A model generated the notes under the pieces. The model saw only the letters and a program-made list of their open reading frames with translations, ran no database searches and was not told where the DNA came from. Both the position numbers and the translations under genes were made by a program. Below, piece after piece: positions 59,909-64,000 of a stretch of DNA of 64,000 nt (its first letter is position 1; every line of letters starts with the position of its first letter). Origin of the DNA: Desulfovibrio fairfieldensis (lineage in GTDB: Bacteria > Desulfobacterota > Desulfovibrionia > Desulfovibrionales > Desulfovibrionaceae). The stretch covers positions 2,570,501 to 2,634,500 of the forward strand of contig NZ_CP014229.1 in NCBI RefSeq assembly GCF_001553605.1, given 5' to 3'.

Positions 59909-61150
59909 ATGCCCCGATATCTCTCAGAACAGACCCCCCTTGCGCATCCGCCTCTTCTCGGCGCGTGCTCCGCCCTCGGGTGCGGACGTCAACGTCCGCC
60001 GGGGCGGCGCGCATTTTCACCATACCACATCCGGCTCTTCATTCCGCTGCTGTTTTTTCTTTTGTCGGCTGTCCCGGCAGGCAGCGCCGCGGCGGCCGAT
60101 TCCTACCAGGTAGGCTTCCGCACGCTGGGACAGTGGTCGGCGGACACCAATCTGCGCCTGGACGTCAATATCTGGTATCCCAGCCTCCGGCCCCCGCGCG
60201 AACTTAATTACGCGCCCTGGACCATTGCCGCCGCGCGTAACGGCAAGCCGGTGGAGGGGCGCTTTCCCCTGCTGCTCTTGTCCCACGCGTCGCCGGGCAC
60301 GCGTTTTTCCTACCATGACACAGCCGCCTGGCTGGCTTCTTGCGGCTTTGTGGTGGCCGCGCCCACCCATTCCCAGGACTGCATGGACAATATGAGCCTG
60401 CTTTTCACCTGGCGGCAGCTGGAAACCAGGGCCAAAGAACTTTCGTCCACCATCGACCTTTTGCTGGCCGACCAGGAGCTTGCCGCCAGCATTGATAAAA
60501 ACCGCATCGGCCTGCTGGGCTTCGGCACGGGGGGCACCGCCGCCCTGCTGCTGGGCGGGGCCCTGCCTGACTGCGCCTCCTGGCCGGAATACTGCGCAAA
60601 AGCCGGACGCCGGGATATGTATTGCAACCGTTGGGCAAGGGACCGGGTAAACGCCATCTGCCAAAGCCTGCCGCTGACGGAAAGCCTGGCCGATCCCCGG
60701 ATCAAGGCCGTGGCCGCTGCCGCCCCCGGTTTCGGCATGCTGTTCAGCCCCGCGTCCTTTCGCTATTTTTACCCGCCGCTGCTGCTTATCGCCGCCGAAA
60801 GCGACGTCATGAACCGCCCTTCCCTGCACGCCGATACCATTGCCCGACTGCTGAACGGCAAGGCCCGCTATCTCAGTCTTCCGGGCGCGGATACCGGCGC
60901 GCTGATGTCTCCCTGCCCGGAGGCCCTGGCCGCTGAGCTGCCCGAACTCTGCCGCTCGGTGAGCCCGGAGGAGCGCCGGGCCATTCACCGGCACATGGAT
61001 GACGCCCTCAGCGACTTTTTTCTTCATGTTCTGGGCAGCGGTAAAAATCTGCCCGTTATTCCCCCGCCGCCGGACCTGACGCCGCCGCCTCCGCCCGCGC
61101 CGCAGCTCCCCGCGCCCGCGCCGCGTCCACGGCAGCACCGCTCTCGCTGA
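59909..61150 (+). CDS. Exported alpha/beta-hydrolase-like protein lacking the Ser nucleophile
   Basis: From ATG 59909 the protein has 413 residues; the start is uncertain and no ribosome binding site is obvious. A signal/anchor segment (IRLFIPLLFFLLSAVPAGSAAA) lies at about residues 45-66. The dienelactone-hydrolase-like fold follows: FPLLLLSHASPGTRFSYHD and CGFVVAAPTHSQD. At the nucleophile elbow the sequence is GLLGFGTGG, with Gly where Gly-x-Ser-x-Gly would have Ser. Thus the protein may be a non-catalytic relative, or use another residue. Many Cys (about eight) in the mature part suggest disulfides. The C-terminus is a Pro-rich tail with eight to ten prolines in short runs. Confidence 0.72.
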   Translation: MPRYLSEQTPLAHPPLLGACSALGCGRQRPPGRRAFSPYHIRLFIPLLFFLLSAVPAGSAAAADSYQVGFRTLGQWSADTNLRLDVNIWYPSLRPPRELNYAPWTIAAARNGKPVEGRFPLLLLSHASPGTRFSYHDTAAWLASCGFVVAAPTHSQDCMDNMSLLFTWRQLETRAKELSSTIDLLLADQELAASIDKNRIGLLGFGTGGTAALLLGGALPDCASWPEYCAKAGRRDMYCNRWARDRVNAICQSLPLTESLADPRIKAVAAAAPGFGMLFSPASFRYFYPPLLLIAAESDVMNRPSLHADTIARLLNGKARYLSLPGADTGALMSPCPEALAAELPELCRSVSPEERRAIHRHMDDALSDFFLHVLGSGKNLPVIPPPPDLTPPPPPAPQLPAPAPRPRQHRSR

Positions 61151-61176
61151 GCCGCGTTGCGAAAGGTACCGGCGGC

Positions 61177-61205
61177 TTGACAACGCTAGTGCGAATCACT
61201 AGCCT
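61177..61205 (+). promoter_or_regulatory. Promoter candidate with palindromic operator
   Basis: TTGACA (61177-61182) is followed, after 17 bases, by TAGCCT as a weak -10. The spacer contains the palindrome GCTAGTG-CGAAT-CACTAGC (61185-61203). The arrangement fits a repressor-controlled promoter for the secreted-protein gene at 61369, with a leader of about 155 bases. Confidence 0.4.
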
Positions 61206-61368
61206 CTCCACAGTACATAGATGCTTTCAAAGCCGGTTTTATACCGGACGACGGTCCGTGGGGCCAGAAAACCGCTCCCCGGGATATATATCTATCCATT
61301 TCTGACCGGGTCCGGCAACGGGCGTAGGGAAAGACGCCCTCAAAACCAGCTGGGGTTCGTATAACAGC

Positions 61369-61929
61369 ATGAAGAGACTGATCATTTGCATGCTATGCCT
61401 GCTGCTGGCACCGGCGTTTCCGGGGATGTGCGCGGCGGCTGTGGACAGCGGGGTGAAGGCCCCCGACGGCTGGGTAATCATGCCTGCCGGAGCGCGGCCC
61501 ACATATATGGGCATTCATGGGGGCACCATGCCGGTCAGTTTGCTGGTATCCGGCGACGGTTCCTCCCTGTTGACCTTTGTGGGGCGCACGGGCAACGATT
61601 TTCTGGATGTGCTGCGCCGCACCGATGTCCGTATGCCCAGCCTGCTCAACGCCACCGCGGCGCGGGATGCCGTCGACGGCGGACTGTTGACCGGCGGCAC
61701 GGTATTGATGGCGGGCAGCGCCGCCAGCAGCATGCCGGTGATTTATCTTACGGGCGAAGGTTTCGCGCGCGCCGCGCCCTCGCCGGACCAACTTCAGCCC
61801 TTCGGTCTTTCCGACAAGCCTCTCTCCATTGAAGGGCAAGTAGCTAAGCCGGCCCATCTTTCCCCGGCAAAAAGGTACCGTCTGTTTTTTCAGCCGCAGT
61901 ATCTGCAACCCCGCCGCAGCCTGAATTAG
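61369..61929 (+). CDS. Secreted protein of unknown function
   Basis: The 186-residue protein begins MKRLIICMLCLLLAPAFPGM, with likely signal cleavage near MCAAA-VDSG. The mature part has a Gly/Ser/Leu-rich core (TMPVSLLVSGDGSSLLTFVG, GLLTGGTVLMAGSAASSMPV) suggestive of a small beta-rich domain, and a basic C-terminal tail. No Cys remains in the mature part. ATG 61369 lacks a strong ribosome binding site. It is monocistronic and no family is recognised. Confidence 0.65.
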   Translation: MKRLIICMLCLLLAPAFPGMCAAAVDSGVKAPDGWVIMPAGARPTYMGIHGGTMPVSLLVSGDGSSLLTFVGRTGNDFLDVLRRTDVRMPSLLNATAARDAVDGGLLTGGTVLMAGSAASSMPVIYLTGEGFARAAPSPDQLQPFGLSDKPLSIEGQVAKPAHLSPAKRYRLFFQPQYLQPRRSLN

Positions 61930-62040
61930 TTCAGCGCGAAGTGGAGACGGCGGGCTTTTTGCCGCCGAGCGCGAGCTACTTATTTGATTTTCCAGGAATA
62001 TCGTAAAACAAATAAAAACTGGATTTTATAAAAGTTTGAC

Positions 62041-62046
62041 TATAAT
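62041..62046 (+). promoter_or_regulatory. -10 element (TATAAT) upstream of the 62079 gene
   Basis: A perfect TATAAT lies in an AT-rich stretch (61981-62046), 33 bases before ATG 62079. No good -35 hexamer is seen at 16-18 bases upstream (CTGGAT is closest), so activity may depend on an activator. The preceding GGCGGGC...GCCGCC near 61945-61965 may end the upstream gene. Confidence 0.4.
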
Positions 62047-62078
62047 CCAGCTGAATTCACCCGCACAGGAGCGAAACC

Positions 62079-62483
62079 ATGCCCCTTTCCACATATCTGA
62101 ACGATATGGAAAAACTGTACTCGGCCCGTCTGGCGCATGTTTCATCGGAGCCGACCCAATTGCTGTTCTGCCAGGGCTTGAAATTCCTCATAGAAAATGT
62201 GGCGGATTTTGACGCGTGCGTACCTGAGACCAATCCGTTCTACCAGGAATTCGTCAAGCTGCTGGGAGCGGGCATTGCCGGCGATGAAGACTGTTTCAGT
62301 CTTTTTGAATGCCTGGCCATCTTCTTCCGCCTCAGGCAGCATGAAAACCCGGACCGGGCCCTGAGCCCCATTGAGCAGCAGGTTCTGCACCATTTTGAGC
62401 ATTGCGGCGAGTGGCAGCCTCAGGACAATACCCTGGTCAGCCTCTGGTATTGGTGGCGTATTCCGTCGCTGCCGGCGCACTAG
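62079..62483 (+). CDS. Small soluble protein of unknown function
   Basis: The 134-residue, mostly helical acidic protein begins MPLSTYLNDMEKLYSARLAH. It contains LIENVADFDACVPETNPFYQE, then LFECLAIFFRLRQHE and a Trp-rich end (LWYWWRIP). No signal peptide is present. CAGGAG precedes ATG 62079 and a TATAAT lies upstream, so it is probably expressed. I recognise no family. Confidence 0.65.
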   Translation: MPLSTYLNDMEKLYSARLAHVSSEPTQLLFCQGLKFLIENVADFDACVPETNPFYQEFVKLLGAGIAGDEDCFSLFECLAIFFRLRQHENPDRALSPIEQQVLHHFEHCGEWQPQDNTLVSLWYWWRIPSLPAH

Positions 62484-62915
62484 AGCCTGCCGGGCATAAG
62501 CCCTCCTCACGCGGCCGGGAAAAACGCTTGGGAGCATGCGCTCTTATGGCTTCTGAGCGAAATATGGCGAAAAAACGGCCGCGTCGGGAAGGATTGCAGC
62601 GGATGCTGCTGTTTCAGGGCTACAATGCCTTAGGCGTACAGGCCGGTCCAGCCTGAAAAAATCAGAGAAGAAAAATCTGACGACAAGCGGAGCAAGGGTA
62701 TCTTTGCGCCGTTCTGGGTATTGACATTGTTCTCAATAGGGGCGGCAGTGCCCGTTAGCGTGTAGTGCGCGGCAAAGAACACGCTGCCGTTCATGAGATT
62801 CTGAATACTCGCCGCCAAGGCAATCCCGCGCCTTTCCGCCCATGACCGCCACAGCGGCCATGCTTTCCCGGACAGATTCTTATGACAGGCGCGCTCTGGA
62901 ACATCAGAAGCGCGC
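62484..62915. other. Spacer without recognised gene
   Basis: Short open frames exist on both strands. The longest (minus strand, 62630-62986) has plausible composition in its C-terminal half (SIQNLMNGSVFFAAHYTL) but starts inside the DUF190 gene and has no ribosome binding site. It may be remnant coding sequence. No structured repeat of families A to C is seen here. Confidence 0.35.
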
Positions 62916-63233
62916 CTATTTTTCGCCGGTAATGCCGAACTCCACCGGCACTTTGGTATAAAAAATGCGCAGGCCTTCGGCCGCAATGCGGGCGAACAGG
63001 CGTTCCGCCGCTTCGTCGCTGAGCGCCATGGTCACTTCCAGCGGTTGCTCGGCCAGCTCGAAAAAGTTGGCCCAATGCAGCCTGCCGTCCCGTCCGTAAC
63101 CGCCTTGGGCCGCGCTCATAGTCGCGCCGCTGATGCCGAGAGCCTTTGCCTCCGCCACCAGCCATTCGGCAATGCTGCGCGTGCCGTGGCTGCGGCCCTG
63201 CTGCGTGTAAAACGTCAGTTGCCAGCCCCGCAT
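62916..63233 (-). CDS. DUF190 protein (CrcB-associated)
   Basis: The 105-residue protein starts MRGWQLTFYTQQGRSHG and continues IAEWLVAEAKALGISGATM, AAQGGYGRDGRLHWANFFEL and LPVEV-like EQPLEVTMALSDEAAERLF, as in the DUF190/PII-like fold family. These small proteins are commonly encoded next to crcB and may bind nucleotides or regulate the fluoride channel. AAGGAGG precedes ATG 63233; upstream codons in the open frame are not conserved. It lies 152 bases downstream of crcB on the same strand. Confidence 0.9.
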   Translation of the reverse strand: MRGWQLTFYTQQGRSHGTRSIAEWLVAEAKALGISGATMSAAQGGYGRDGRLHWANFFELAEQPLEVTMALSDEAAERLFARIAAEGLRIFYTKVPVEFGITGEK

Positions 63234-63385
63234 GGCCGCCTCCTTTTTCAAATGAATCTGTCTTGAGAATGAACCCATTCCCCACGGCTTGCGCGTCCGC
63301 CTTGCCCGCCCGTAGTGCACGGCATTCACGGGTGTTCACGCGATGTCCGCCGTAGTGCTTCAGGCCGACTACAAAAGACGATTTG

Positions 63386-63784
63386 TCAGCGCCACGAGCC
63401 CAAAAGACAGCGGATCAGGGCAAAGGTGCCCATGCCCAGAAAAGTCATGGCCAGAGAACCGCAGACATGCAGCGCCACGGCTCCTCCGGCCCAGAACAAT
63501 CGCCCCTGCTGAATCAGGGTCGCCACTTCCGCGGAAAAGGTGGAGAAGGTGGTCAGCGCGCCCAGAAAGCCCGTCACCACCAGTAGGCGCCATTCCGCGC
63601 CCAGCGAAGGGAAAAAGGCAAAAATGCTGAGCGCCAGGCCGATGATATAGCCCCCCAGCCAGTTGGCGGCCAGGGTGCCCAAGGGCAGGGTCGGAAAGAC
63701 GGGGTTCAGCGCCAGGCCGAGCAGCCAGCGCAAGACGGCCCCGGCCGACGCGCCCACGCAGATGGCAAGCAGAGAATGGATCAT
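63386..63784 (-). CDS. crcB: Fluoride ion channel CrcB/FluC
   Basis: The 132-residue four-helix membrane protein exports fluoride as a dual-topology dimer. The family motif [17 protein letters not shown] (residues 11-27) contains the conserved Arg. [15 protein letters not shown] holds the pore Asn, and [17 protein letters not shown] carries the phenylalanine/Thr-Ser track and central sodium region. ATG 63784 lies behind GAGGGGG. I looked for the fluoride riboswitch upstream and did not find its conserved core. Confidence 0.95.
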   Translation of the reverse strand: MIHSLLAICVGASAGAVLRWLLGLALNPVFPTLPLGTLAANWLGGYIIGLALSIFAFFPSLGAEWRLLVVTGFLGALTTFSTFSAEVATLIQQGRLFWAGGAVALHVCGSLAMTFLGMGTFALIRCLLGSWR

Positions 63785-63945
63785 GGCCGGCCCCCTCAGA
63801 CTGATGGCAAACCCCGCTTGCACGGTGCTTGTGCCGCCATCGGCTCGTTTTCAGAAAAACTTGCCGGGCACCCTTCGGGCAGCTCGCGGCACGGCAACGC
63901 CGTGACCTGCTTCTGATTTTTGACCGCGTTGACGTTGTCAACGCT

Positions 63946-64000
63946 CCAGTGCCTGTCAAGGCTATAGAATTTTTGTTCGCCCGCAAGGAAGATAAAACTG
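63946..64000 (+). repeat. Dispersed repeat family A, copy 5 (cut by window edge)
   Basis: The left end AGTGCCTGTCAAGGCTATAG is followed by AATTTTTGTTCGCCCGC and AAGGAAGATAA, almost identical to the first 50 bases of copy 3. The right part lies outside the window. It is upstream of crcB. Confidence 0.7.

Noticed and set aside
62630-62986. 118-codon minus-strand open frame downstream of DUF190
   Set aside because: It begins inside the DUF190 gene, lacks a ribosome binding site and matches no family; noted only as possible remnant coding sequence.
63785-63945. Possible fluoride riboswitch upstream of crcB
   Set aside because: The region contains GATGGCGGC but lacks the ordered conserved blocks of the crcB motif; no convincing pseudoknot could be drawn.

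Overview
The window is a 64 kb piece of a GC-rich bacterial chromosome. Gene content and order point to a Desulfovibrio-type sulfate reducer (Desulfovibrionaceae). The pointers are a flavin-based bifurcating transhydrogenase (nfnAB), anaerobic cobalt-early cobalamin genes with a fused CbiET, a giant 2-hydroxyacyl-CoA-dehydratase-activase-like protein, many chemotaxis-type genes and a CofD-like protein in the mnmE operon. The assignment is inferred from gene content; no species marker was compared.

Layout. 1-9.5 kb: the 5' part of a chemoreceptor, a solitary fliM behind a good sigma-54 promoter match, the 1404-residue activase-like protein, a methyltransferase and a zinc alcohol dehydrogenase. 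9.5-11.3 kb: a membrane phosphotransferase of the LTA-synthase/sulfatase fold whose N-terminus is preceded by 28.5 AG dinucleotides. The best start codon is out of frame in this assembly, which is the layout of a phase-variable gene. 11.4-23.8 kb: a long minus-strand housekeeping block, in transcription order tRNA-Val, thrS, infC, rpmI, rplT, pheS, a small secreted protein, pheT, merR-like, rpe, tkt, pgk. It contains several terminator-like hairpins.

23.8-27.6 kb: an accessory island between tRNA-Val and trmFO. Two related plus-strand proteins share a conserved His and an Asn-Cys-Gln motif reminiscent of LRAT/NlpC-type papain-fold enzymes. Each faces a minus-strand multi-spanning membrane protein, and a third membrane paralogue follows. 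The arrangement resembles duplicated effector/immunity pairs and is the best candidate here for an undescribed system.

27.6-43.2 kb: trmFO, a membrane protein with dut, argD, a DksA-like zinc finger protein, a phosphate transporter with its DUF47 partner, then the conserved rpmH-rnpA-yidD-yidC-jag-mnmE segment (minus strand), which continues through overlapping genes into an RNase D-like exonuclease, a CofD-like protein and an RluA-type pseudouridine synthase. 43.5-64 kb: a secreted Pro/Ala-rich protein, a shikimate-kinase-like enzyme, a lipoprotein and a VWA-OmpA protein, a DapF-fold protein with cbiD-cbiET-cbiF, a decayed chemoreceptor fragment, nfnAB, histidinol phosphatase, a double ABC ATPase, DedA, a hydrolase-like exported protein apparently lacking its nucleophile, small unknown proteins, and DUF190 with a CrcB-type fluoride channel.

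The intergenic DNA is rich in dispersed repeats. One family of about 145 bp (five copies, one cut by the window edge) keeps its core while the two ends differ between copies yet remain complementary to each other. A second and third family, and a short AGAGC...GCTCT palindrome, recur between operons.
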